Below, piece after piece: positions 1 to 6,220 of a stretch of 7,036 nucleotides of DNA. The notes below the pieces were generated by a model. It made no database searches, had not been told where the DNA came from, and saw nothing but the letters and a program-made list of their open reading frames with translations. This DNA is from JBGVMW01 sp045122835. Its GTDB lineage: Bacteria; Bacillota; Clostridia; Lachnospirales; Lachnospiraceae. The DNA lies in NCBI GenBank assembly GCA_045122835.1, contig JBGVIB010000099.1:1-7036 (forward strand). The letters are read 5' to 3'. How positions within the stretch are numbered: position 1 is the first letter of the stretch; every line of letters starts with the position of its first letter. The translations under genes and the position numbers were made by a program.

Positions 1-1
1 C

Positions 2-232
2 AATACTGTAGATGAATCTAATCCGTTTCTGTTTATAGATCATGCAGGAGTGATATACGAAAAAAATGGCTCTGTATATCTTTTGGAAAAACTAGCATTC
101 CAGGAACCATATCAATGGATCGAATTCCCATCCGAAGAAGAGATCATTAAATATTTTGAATCTAAATATAATTTAGATTCAACCGGCAGAGTGGCGGAAC
201 CTATATATATGATCAATGATAAGCTGTTTTAA
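2..232 (+). CDS. C-terminal part of a DUF4300-like protein (5' end outside the window)
   Basis: The reading frame is open from the first bases of the window to a TAA at 230-232, so this is the last 76 residues of a longer protein. A GTG at position 50 could be taken as a start, but it has no convincing ribosome binding site and the frame upstream is fully open. The visible part includes a segment reading IDHAGVIYEKNG, then EKLAFQEPYQ, then a conserved-looking end with PIYMINDKLF. From memory this pattern (HxGV, EKxAFQEPYQ, a K/E-rich helix, then PxxMxNDxL) matches the C-terminal end of DUF4300 proteins, often secreted or lipid-anchored and of unknown function in Firmicutes. That is recognition by eye, not a search. 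No transmembrane segment or catalytic motif is visible. No clear intrinsic terminator follows; only an A/T-only inverted repeat (236-242 with 249-255) lies just downstream. Confidence 0.6.
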   Translation, partial: NTVDESNPFLFIDHAGVIYEKNGSVYLLEKLAFQEPYQWIEFPSEEEIIKYFESKYNLDSTGRVAEPIYMINDKLF

Positions 233-417
233 CACAGTTTAATGTCGTTTAAACTTTAAATTCTAATTATGCTTTTTGCATTTTATGCAGATGACATATA
301 CGGTTATCTTAGTTGGCAGAAAACGATGAAACGACAGTCAACAAACAGTTAAGCCAATTCCAATTTGTAGAGAAAAGAAAATTTCAGGTTGAATCTGAGT
401 TTATGTGAAATTACTAC
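233..417. other. A/T-rich intergenic stretch without a supportable gene
   Basis: Between the first gene and the hairpin at 418 I see no coding frame worth calling. It holds a weak A/T inverted repeat at 236-255, a small TGCAT/ATGCA inverted repeat at 277-289, and a 13-codon frame from the ATG at 290 that stops at once and has no coding character. A TGAAAC hexamer at 327-332 resembles an ECF -35 element but has no matching -10 at the right distance. Confidence 0.5.
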
Positions 418-450
418 AAAGAGGTTGAACCAATGCGTTCAAGCCTCTTT
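418..450 (-). terminator. Hairpin, possible terminator of the minus-strand gene relic
   Basis: AAAGAGGTTGAAC (418-430) pairs with GTTCAA-G-CCTCTTT (437-450), a 13-bp stem with one bulged G (443) and a six-base loop. It lies 15 bases beyond the minus-strand stop codon at 466-468, the expected place for a terminator of that former gene. Neither flank carries a proper T-tract, so efficient intrinsic termination is uncertain. Confidence 0.4.
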
Positions 451-465
451 GAAAGTGGCGAGTGA

Positions 466-653
466 TTATCTACACTTACTTTCGTCCAGCCAAGCCTGAA
501 ATTCTTCAAGAGTAATCTGACCTTCTTCGCACAGCTTACGCTTTTCACGGGCAGTTTTACTCCATTCGGAAAATTCTTTCTTGGAAATATACATAATGGT
601 TTTCTAGAGTCCATCCGGCGGTATGCTTTTGTGTACGCCTGATGGATTTCAAT
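466..653 (-). pseudogene. Relic of the C-terminal end of a mobile-element-type protein
   Basis: Read on the minus strand, 653 down to about 605 encodes a plausible segment (EIHQAYTKAYRRMDSRK). The frame then shifts near 600-606 and continues as MYISKKEFSEWSKTAREK, then a charged helix and EEFQAWLDESKCR with a TAA at 466-468. The second piece alone is a 42-residue frame from the ATG at 594, with TAG four codons upstream. The first piece is itself preceded by TAG at 654-656, and further stops lie upstream. The xxSKKEFxEWxxxAxxxR...G.ITLEEFxxWL pattern resembles the C-termini of replication or mobilisation-associated proteins seen on plasmids and integrative elements of Clostridia, possibly DUF6076-like; that family assignment is tentative. 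It is best read as a decayed fragment. The alternative is an intact 42-residue small protein, but no good ribosome binding site precedes the ATG at 594. Confidence 0.4.
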
Positions 654-685
654 CTACGAGGCTAAAATAGTTTTTTATGGTGACA

Positions 686-714
686 TTGTTATCAGGATGC
701 TTTTGTGATATGAT
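686..714 (+). promoter_or_regulatory. Housekeeping (sigma-A type) promoter of the sigma/anti-sigma unit
   Basis: TTGTTA (686-691) and TATGAT (709-714) are separated by exactly 17 bases, a good match to the vegetative consensus, and sit about 30 bases upstream of the sigma-factor start. No TGAAAC/CGTC-type ECF promoter is visible in the same stretch, so autoregulation, common for this sigma family, is not apparent here. Confidence 0.6.
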
Positions 715-730
715 GTGAACACGGACAAAT

Positions 731-740
731 GAGGAGGTGA
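731..740 (+). promoter_or_regulatory. Ribosome binding site fixing the GTG start of the sigma factor
   Basis: GAGGAGGTGA is essentially a full anti-Shine-Dalgarno match. The GGAGG core (733-737) lies 7 bases before the GTG at 745. The nearby ATGs at 729 and 740 are in other frames, so this site supports the non-ATG start. Confidence 0.8.
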
Positions 741-744
741 TGAC

Positions 745-1254
745 GTGCAGATTTTAGGATTTATAAAGAAAAAGAGTAATGAAGAGATTGTGGAGGAAGT
801 AATACTGGAGCAATATAACCAGTATTACCGATTGGCATATAGCTATGTACATAATGAGGCTGAAGCGGAGGATATTGTACAAAACGGAGCCTATAAAGCG
901 TTGCGTAGCAGCAATACATTACGAAATCCGGAATATGCAAAGACTTGGGTATATCGTATTATGCTAAATGAGATATTTGGACTTCTACGGCAGCCAAAGA
1001 TGGAATCGTATGAGTATATACAGGAAGAAGTGGGGATAGAGGCAGTTCATGTGGAAGATGAATATGCGGATATTGATTTGCAAAGGGCATTAGATTCGCT
1101 TCCGGAACAGGATAAAGCTATTGTTATGATGAAGTTCTTTGAAGATAAAAAGTTGGAAGAAATTGCAGAAATACTCAACGAAAATCTGAGTACTATTAAA
1201 AGCAGATTATACCGCAGTATGAAGAAACTTCGCATCAAACTGACAGATGAATAG
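745..1254 (+). CDS. ECF RNA polymerase sigma factor, SigV-like
   Basis: This 169-residue protein is a group IV (extracytoplasmic function) sigma-70 factor, which directs RNA polymerase to stress promoters when released from its anti-sigma partner. Region 2 spans about residues 22-88 and contains the core-binding/-10 helix signature YYRLAYSYVHNEAEAEDIVQ, then a W69-containing segment (TWVYRIMLNE) typical of region 2.4. Region 4 (about 111-165) has the LPEQDKAIVMMKFFED helix and a helix-turn-helix with the STIKSRLYRSMKKLR recognition helix. The length is typical. The start is GTG behind a near-perfect ribosome binding site. The next gene overlaps or abuts its end, as expected for a sigma/anti-sigma pair. 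The RsiV-type partner makes SigV/CsfV-like the best subgroup guess; the exact ECF group cannot be settled by eye. One mild oddity is NGAY after EDIVQ, where many family members have E-x-F/Y. Confidence 0.93.
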   Translation: MQILGFIKKKSNEEIVEEVILEQYNQYYRLAYSYVHNEAEAEDIVQNGAYKALRSSNTLRNPEYAKTWVYRIMLNEIFGLLRQPKMESYEYIQEEVGIEAVHVEDEYADIDLQRALDSLPEQDKAIVMMKFFEDKKLEEIAEILNENLSTIKSRLYRSMKKLRIKLTDE

Positions 1255-1276
1255 ATTATTATGGAGAATCAAACTT

Positions 1277-2209
1277 ATGAAAGATAATATTATAAATTAT
1301 GAGAATTTTAAAGAACCGTTGGAGGATGAATTGAAGTCCTTGCAGAAACAATATTTAGAGCCCCGGATGTCAGAGGAGCAATTGAACCGGTTGAAATTAA
1401 AAATGGAAGAGGCAAAACGGGAAAATCGTAAAGACAGAAATCGAACTCGTGTTACACGGTTAGCTGCAACTGCAGCTGCACTGGTAATAGCATTTATTGC
1501 ATTGCCGAATATGTCACCCCAAATTGCTTATGCGATGGAGAAGATACCGGTTATCGGTCAGTTTGTAAAGGTGGTGACATTCCGTGATTATGAATACGAG
1601 GATGAACAGCATAGAGCAGACGTTGAAATTCCGGAACTGGTGGTAGAAACAGAACCGCAGGAAGCACAACCCGAGGAGATACTCGAGAACACAACAGATG
1701 AAATCAATGCTGAAATTCAAGAACTTACCAATGAATTGTTAAATGAGTTTACAAACCATATGCGTGAAGAATTGGGTTATAAAGAACTCATTGTGAAAAG
1801 TGAAGTTCTGGTAACAACGCAGGAGTATTTTACATTAAAGCTTTCCTGTTACCAAGGGGAGGCAAGTGGCTATGCATGGAACTACTTTTATACGATTGAT
1901 CTTATTTCTGGAGAACGTTTACAATTAAAAGATATTTTTGTTGAAGGTGCTGATTATATTACCCCTATAAGTGAAAATATCAAGGAGCAGATGCGCAATC
2001 GAATGGCGCAAGATGAAAATGTCTATTATTGGTTGGATGATGAGATAGAGGAACTGAATTTCAAGGCTATTTCAGAAGAGACTTCTTTCTACATCAATGA
2101 AAAGGATAATGTGGTTATCAGTTTTGAACAGGGAGAAGTAGCAGCTATGTATTTGGGTGTTGTGGAATTTGAGATTCCGGCAGAAGTGTTGGATGATATC
2201 AGAAAATAA
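1277..2209 (+). CDS. RsiV-like membrane anti-sigma factor (DUF4163/DUF3298 ectodomain)
   Basis: The protein is predicted to hold the upstream sigma factor at the membrane. Numbering is from the ATG at 1277 (310 residues). Residues 1-60 are a charged cytoplasmic part with helices expected to bind the sigma factor. Residues 61-80 form a single transmembrane segment (LAATAAALVIAFIAL core). A86 ends an A-Y-A motif just outside the membrane, followed by MEKIPVIGQFVKVVTFRDY, a signature I associate with clostridial RsiV homologues. A long acidic linker follows, then a DUF4163-like part (about 141-210) and a DUF3298 part (about 213-302) ending FEIPAEVL. Known for the family: Bacillus and Clostridioides difficile RsiV bind lysozyme and are then cleaved by signal peptidase and a site-2 protease. 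The start at 1277 has a GGAG at 1263-1266 with 10-base spacing. An alternative ATG at 1247 adds 10 residues and overlaps the sigma gene by 8 bases, but has no visible ribosome binding site. Confidence 0.88.
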   Translation: MKDNIINYENFKEPLEDELKSLQKQYLEPRMSEEQLNRLKLKMEEAKRENRKDRNRTRVTRLAATAAALVIAFIALPNMSPQIAYAMEKIPVIGQFVKVVTFRDYEYEDEQHRADVEIPELVVETEPQEAQPEEILENTTDEINAEIQELTNELLNEFTNHMREELGYKELIVKSEVLVTTQEYFTLKLSCYQGEASGYAWNYFYTIDLISGERLQLKDIFVEGADYITPISENIKEQMRNRMAQDENVYYWLDDEIEELNFKAISEETSFYINEKDNVVISFEQGEVAAMYLGVVEFEIPAEVLDDIRK

Positions 2210-2231
2210 GAAACACAAGGGGAATAGGGAA

Positions 2232-2960
2232 ATGAAGCATTTTAATATCAGTGCATTGACATTGCATATTTTAGCAATGGTTTTTATGCTTTTTGATCAC
2301 TTGTGAGCGACATTCATACCGGGAAATCAGTGGCTTACATGTGTAGGAAGATTGGCATTTCCCATTTTTGCATTTCTGATAGTAGAAGGGTATTTTTATA
2401 CAAGCAGTTTACGGCGTTACGTGTTGCGTCTTTTCTTGCTTGCATTAATCTCTGAAATACCATTCAATCTGATGTATAGCAGTAGTCTCGCTTATCCGTA
2501 TCATCAGAATGTAATCTGGACGCTGTTGTTAGGGCTTGGATTTATTCATTTGAATGAATTGACGGCGCTAAAAGGGAAAATGTGGTTGCGTATTCTCGTA
2601 GGTTGTATCACAGTAATAGTTGTTTTTTTTACAGGGCTGCTTACTATGGTGGATTATTATGGCGTAGGTGTCGTAACAATTCTAACATTCTATTTTTTGA
2701 GAAAACGTAGATGGTGGTGCTTGTTTGGTCAGATAGTAGTATTATATTATCTCAACGTAGAGATATTAAGCGGGTTCTATTTCGAGGTTACTGTCATGGG
2801 AAATACAATCCGTATTGTACAACAGGGATTGGCGTTATTTGCCCTAATTCCGATTTGGATGTATCGTGGACGGAAAGGACATAATAGTAAATTATTTCAA
2901 TATGCGTGTTATGGCTTTTACCCGATACATATGCTGATATTGTATCTTATAAGGTGTTAG
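2232..2960 (+). pseudogene. TraX-family membrane acyltransferase, interrupted by TGA at codon 25
   Basis: An ATG at 2232 behind AAGGGG (2218-2222) opens a frame whose first 24 residues (MKHFNISALTLHILAMVFML, then FDHL) are a typical TraX N-terminus. Codon 25 is TGA (2304-2306), and the same frame then continues unbroken to TAG at 2958-2960. The continuation (ATFIPGNQW, then GRLAFPIFAFLIVEGYFYT, then RLFLLALISEIPFNLMY) fits family members that, as I recall, have Trp where the TGA lies (DHLWAT), so a TGG to TGA change is the simplest explanation. The total of 242 codons is a normal length, with about eight hydrophobic segments. TraX acetylates F-pilin in plasmid F; in Firmicutes its substrate is unknown. 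It lies 22 bases after the anti-sigma gene, so it is co-transcribed. A TTG at 2352 could restart a 202-residue product lacking the N-terminal membrane segment, but no good ribosome binding site supports this. Confidence 0.85.
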
Positions 2961-2983
2961 GTAAAAGGGAACTAACATAATAG

Positions 2984-3017
2984 AAAGACTTTCCGAAGGT
3001 GGAGAGTCTTTTTGTTT
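2984..3017 (+). terminator. Intrinsic terminator of the sigma/anti-sigma/TraX unit
   Basis: AAAGACTTTCC (2984-2994) pairs with GGAGAGTCTTT (3001-3011) over 11 bp, including one T-G wobble, with a six-base loop, and runs into TTTTTGTTT. It starts 23 bases after the TraX stop and separates this unit from the lipoprotein unit. Confidence 0.88.
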
Positions 3018-3038
3018 GTAATATTTTATTTTGGAAAA

Positions 3039-3067
3039 TGAAACTTTTTGTGTAAGGGATACATCTA
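3039..3067 (+). promoter_or_regulatory. Possible ECF-type promoter of the lipoprotein unit
   Basis: TGAAAC (3039-3044) equals the -35 element of SigV-type ECF promoters. After 17 bases comes CATCTA (3062-3067), one base away from a CGTCTA-like -10. The usual spacing is about 16, so the match is imperfect. It lies about 80 bases before the lipoprotein start and directly after the upstream terminator. Weak housekeeping alternatives such as TTTGTG/TATTGT or TTGATG/GATATA are no better. The inference is that the upstream sigma factor could drive this unit. Confidence 0.3.
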
Positions 3068-3148
3068 ATTATTGTAATCAAAAAGAAGGGATAGAGAAGA
3101 CTTGATGATGATATCTATTCTACGCGATATAGAGGAAAGGAAGAGAGT

Positions 3149-5509
3149 ATGATTAGGCATGGATTGAGAAGAATTATTTGTGCAGGTTTGGTTCTTACTA
3201 CATTGTTAGGACTTACCGCTTGTGGAGGGGAAAAGTCTATAGATCGTGAAGCTAGCGGATGGGGAGAAGACAATGCGGCATTAGCAACGGAATTTGTTTA
3301 TGCGGAACACATGCTGGAGTTGCCGGAAACTCTGGGAAATGCAAGTGTTCAGCAGGTAACGCGGATGGACTCAAACATTTATGCAGTTTGGTAGATTTAT
3401 GGAAATGAAGAAATGCCGGAAAGTAAACTCAGACTCATGTCTATGAAGGAAGATGGAAGTAATATACAGTTTAAGAATGTACAGATTTCTTTTGAACCAG
3501 AGTCTTTTGATGAGCACACATATGTGGGCTTTACAAATTTCGCTTTTTCGGGTGATAAGTTATTTGGTATCAAAGAGCATTATTCATTAGCTGATGCAGA
3601 ACTGGCAGGTGGTGCAGATGCGATAGAGAGGATATTGTGTTGTTGGGATTGGGAAGGAAGTTTAGTTTGGGAGAAAAACCTTGAATTAGAGGGAATAGAG
3701 GGTAGTAATACTGATGTATGGAAGCTTCTTTCAAATGCTGATGGTGGTGTGAGTATTGTATCCGGAGGAAATAGCGTAGAAATCGAGACATTCACAGCAA
3801 AAGGCGAGTTTAAAGAGAGAATACCATTATCTACAATCGATAGAACACTTTCTGGTCTGAACGATTTATTCGTCGGAAAAGAGGGCACTTTATTATATAC
3901 ATATGTAGATGAAAAGAAAGATTCTACCATGTGGTTAAACGTGCTTGATCTCTCAAAGAAATCGATAGGGGAAGCAAAGCAGTTGCCGGACAGTTTTCGC
4001 ACTCAAGGCTATCGTTTTATTGTTGTAGGAGAGGAACAGACAGATGTTGTGTATACAACAACTACCGGTGTGTATGCCATTGGCAAGGGAGAAATAACAG
4101 AATGTCAATGGATGAACTTTATTAACTCAAATGTACCAACTACCAATATGAACCATATTATCCTTTTGGATGAGACACAGTTCATTGGCTTTTATTTTGA
4201 TGATTATAATCATACTCAGAAAGTGAGCATTTTTACTAAAACAAATTCGGATGAGGTAATGGATAAAACGGTTCTGGTATTGGCAGGCTATTATGTACCA
4301 CACGAGGTAAAGAACAGAGTAGTTCAGTTTAATAAAACAAATCTTGAATACAGGATTGTAATAAAAGAGTACTATACTTACGATACCATGGAAGATGGTA
4401 TGGCAGGCTATAACCGATTAAACATGGACATTTTGGAAAGCGGACTGCCTGATATTCTAATTGCGGACAGTTATTTTCCGGTATCCAGCTGTATTTCCAA
4501 AGGTCTTCTGGCTGACATAGATGAACTGATTGCGGCGGATGAGGAATTATCGAAAATTGAATTTATGGATAATGTATTTGATGCTTATCGGGTAGATGGA
4601 AAGTTGTATTGTGTAACACCATCATTTTCTGTGAAAACATTGGTAGGAAAGACATCTCTTGTAGGGGAAAGAACTTCATGGACAATGGAGGAAATGATGG
4701 AACTAAAGACATCTATGCCGGAAGGTACACAGTTGATTGGTGAATTAACCAGAAGCGGATTTGTGCACATGATGATGCAGTACTGTGGAAATGACTTTGT
4801 GGACATGGAAACAGGAAAATGTAATTTTAATTCAGAGAATTTTATTACAATGTTGGAATACGCAAGAATGTTACCGGAGGATATTGACTGGAGTGAATAT
4901 GGCGATGATTATTGGGAAAAACAAGATTCTCAATATCGTGAGAATCGTACTTTGTTAGCGGAGTGTGAGGTAAGCAATGTGCGTTATGTAAATGATTATA
5001 TTAACGGATATTTTGGAGAAAAAATCAGTTATATCGGTTTTCCTTCTGCTGACGGAAATGGAGCAGTTGTGGAGGCTGGGGAACAATATCTGATATCATC
5101 CAAATCAGAAAACATAGATGGGGCATGGGAATTTGTCCGCTATTATCTGACGGAAGAATACCAGAAGGAAGTGCTTATGTTTCCGGTAAATAAGGATGTC
5201 TTTTTGGAAAGAGCCATGGAAGCCACGAGAAATCCTTATACTATAGATAGTAATGGTGACAAAGAGGAGTATGAGTATAAGTTATCAATCGGAGGTGAAA
5301 GTGTTGTTTTACCAAATATGACGGAAGAACAGGTAAATGAATTTGTTGATTTTGTGGCGAACATTGATAAATGTGTCTATTATGATGAAGACATCGAAGC
5401 GATTATCAATGAGGAAGTTGCTTCATTTCTGGCAAACCAAAAGAGTGCTACTGAAGTGGCAAGGGTTATTCAAAGTCGTGTGGAAATATATGTGAATGAA
5501 AACAAGTAA
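3149..5509 (+). pseudogene. Large extracellular solute-binding lipoprotein, interrupted by TAG at codon 82
   Basis: The ATG at 3149 follows an AAGGA-type ribosome binding site. Residues 1-25 are a lipoprotein signal (RHGLRR, hydrophobic core, lipobox LTAC with Cys25). Codon 82 is TAG (3392-3394), and the same frame stays open to TAA at 5507-5509, giving 786 codons in all. Residues 30 to about 370 carry recurring beta-strand-like units (for example CCWDWEGSLVWEKNLE, VGKEGTLLYTYVD, TTTGVYAIGKGEI) suggesting a propeller-like domain. From about residue 373 the protein is a family 1-type solute-binding domain: KNRVVQFNKTNLEYRIVI, LESGLPDILIAD, GLLADIDELI, YRVDGKLYCV, then ISYIGFPSADGNG and GAWEFVRYYLTEEYQ. 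The ligand, probably a sugar or oligosaccharide, is not readable. A CAG (Gln) to TAG change is the simplest origin of the stop. An internal ATG at 3413 gives a 698-residue product without a signal peptide. No ABC permease lies nearby. Confidence 0.85.
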
Positions 5510-5539
5510 GGAAGAGAAACTTTCGGAAAAGAGGATATC

Positions 5540-5935
5540 ATGAAAAAAAGAATTTTAACAATATTATTAGTATTAACAGCAAGTGCAGGAGTTATGGTTG
5601 GGTGTTCTCAGCGTCCTATGCAGGATGCAAATGCTAGTGAGACGAGCATACAACAAAGCGAAGTGATTGAGGAAGATAATGTAGAAACAGAAGGTACAAA
5701 TCCGGAGAAGATTGAACAAGAAGTATCAGAAGTAAAAGGTACCATAGATGAAATAAAAGACTTTATGTTTATTGTAACAGATGATGATAAAGTCAGCTAT
5801 GCATTTACCTTTGAAGAAAAGCCGGAAGGTTTAAAAGAAGTGTCTGTTGGAGATAAGGTAATTGTGAAGTATACAGGTTCAATATCAATGGTTGATCCAT
5901 TTATGGGCGAGATTTTATCAGTAGAAAAGCAGTAA
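5540..5935 (+). CDS. Small surface lipoprotein with a C-terminal OB-like (DUF3221-like) domain
   Basis: This 131-residue protein starts at an ATG behind AAGAGGA (5529-5535). Residues 1-22 form a lipoprotein signal (MKKR, hydrophobic stretch, lipobox VMVGC with Cys22), placing it on the outer face of the membrane. Residues 23 to about 62 are an acidic, low-complexity spacer rich in E, T, S and N. Residues 64-131 look like one small beta-barrel: VKGTIDEIKDFMFIVTDDD, YAFTFEEKPEGL, VGDKVIVKYTGSIS, DPFMGEILSVEK. This pattern (G-x-I near the start, a VGD-x-V-x-V-x-YTG strand, then GxILSVEK) recalls DUF3221-like or other OB-fold lipoproteins of unknown role in Firmicutes. It follows the solute-binding gene after 30 bases with no terminator between them, so it is very likely co-transcribed. 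The gene appears intact. No catalytic motif or specific ligand can be named. Confidence 0.8.
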   Translation: MKKRILTILLVLTASAGVMVGCSQRPMQDANASETSIQQSEVIEEDNVETEGTNPEKIEQEVSEVKGTIDEIKDFMFIVTDDDKVSYAFTFEEKPEGLKEVSVGDKVIVKYTGSISMVDPFMGEILSVEKQ

Positions 5936-6072
5936 TTAGATTAATATGAATACCTATCTAATGGTAAATTGTTCTTTTGGTTGAGAATAGGTTTGCGGAA
6001 AAAACAATGGTGCATATGTGGTGTAGAAGTAAAATAGTCTCGTATGCTGTATTTAATAAAGGTTATTTAGAA
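5936..6072. other. A/T-rich 3' region with no gene seen
   Basis: No supportable reading frame lies between the lipoprotein stop and the hairpin at 6073. ACCTAT and ATAGGT form a distant imperfect inverted repeat near 5951-5990, too loose to call. Confidence 0.4.
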
Positions 6073-6115
6073 AGAGGATTGCCCAACAATATGGTGCAAT
6101 CCTCTCGGATTTTCA
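6073..6115 (+). terminator. Hairpin terminator, possibly bidirectional
   Basis: AGAGGATTGC (6073-6082) pairs perfectly with GCAATCCTCT (6096-6105), and CCA/TGG (6083-6085 with 6092-6094) extends the stem past one bulged T. On the plus strand CGGATTTTC follows, a modest T-tract; on the minus strand TTTCT follows. It lies between the lipoprotein gene and the convergent RhuM-family gene and could end transcripts from both. Confidence 0.65.
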
Positions 6116-6140
6116 TTATATAACAGGGAACTTCCTTGTT

Positions 6141-6219
6141 TACAGATGGACTAGGGGGGCGTCAGCCCAAATAGCAATATTGCTACGCACTTGCTGTTAT
6201 AGAGGGGGAATACAGATGG
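6141..6219. repeat. Noncoding module: 9-bp direct repeat around two palindromes
   Basis: TACAGATGG occurs at 6141-6149 and again at 6211-6219, 70 bases apart. Between them are GGGC-GTCA-GCCC (6157-6168), a perfect 14-bp palindrome TAGCAATATTGCTA (6172-6185), and G-runs near both ends (6154-6159 and 6204-6208). It directly abuts the stop of the RhuM-family gene. It could be a dispersed REP/MITE-like unit, a processed 3' end, or coincidence; a family cannot be assigned. Confidence 0.4.
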
Positions 6220-6220
6220 C

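Noticed and set aside
327..332. Second TGAAAC hexamer as an ECF promoter
   Set aside because: No CGTC-like -10 at 15-18 bases and no gene starts downstream in the expected direction.
414..614. 66-residue minus-strand frame starting MDSRKPLCIF
   Set aside because: Only its first few residues look coding; the rest is out of frame with the convincing KEFSEWSKTAREK segment, so it is treated as part of the frameshifted relic.
2304..3394. Alternative genetic code reading both TGA and TAG as amino acids
   Set aside because: The sigma gene ends in TAG precisely where the anti-sigma gene begins, and TGG is used freely for Trp; two ordinary nonsense mutations explain the data more simply.
3570..4002. 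Two minus-strand frames of 73 and 140 residues
   Set aside because: They lie antisense within the solute-binding gene, have low-complexity composition and lack ribosome binding sites.
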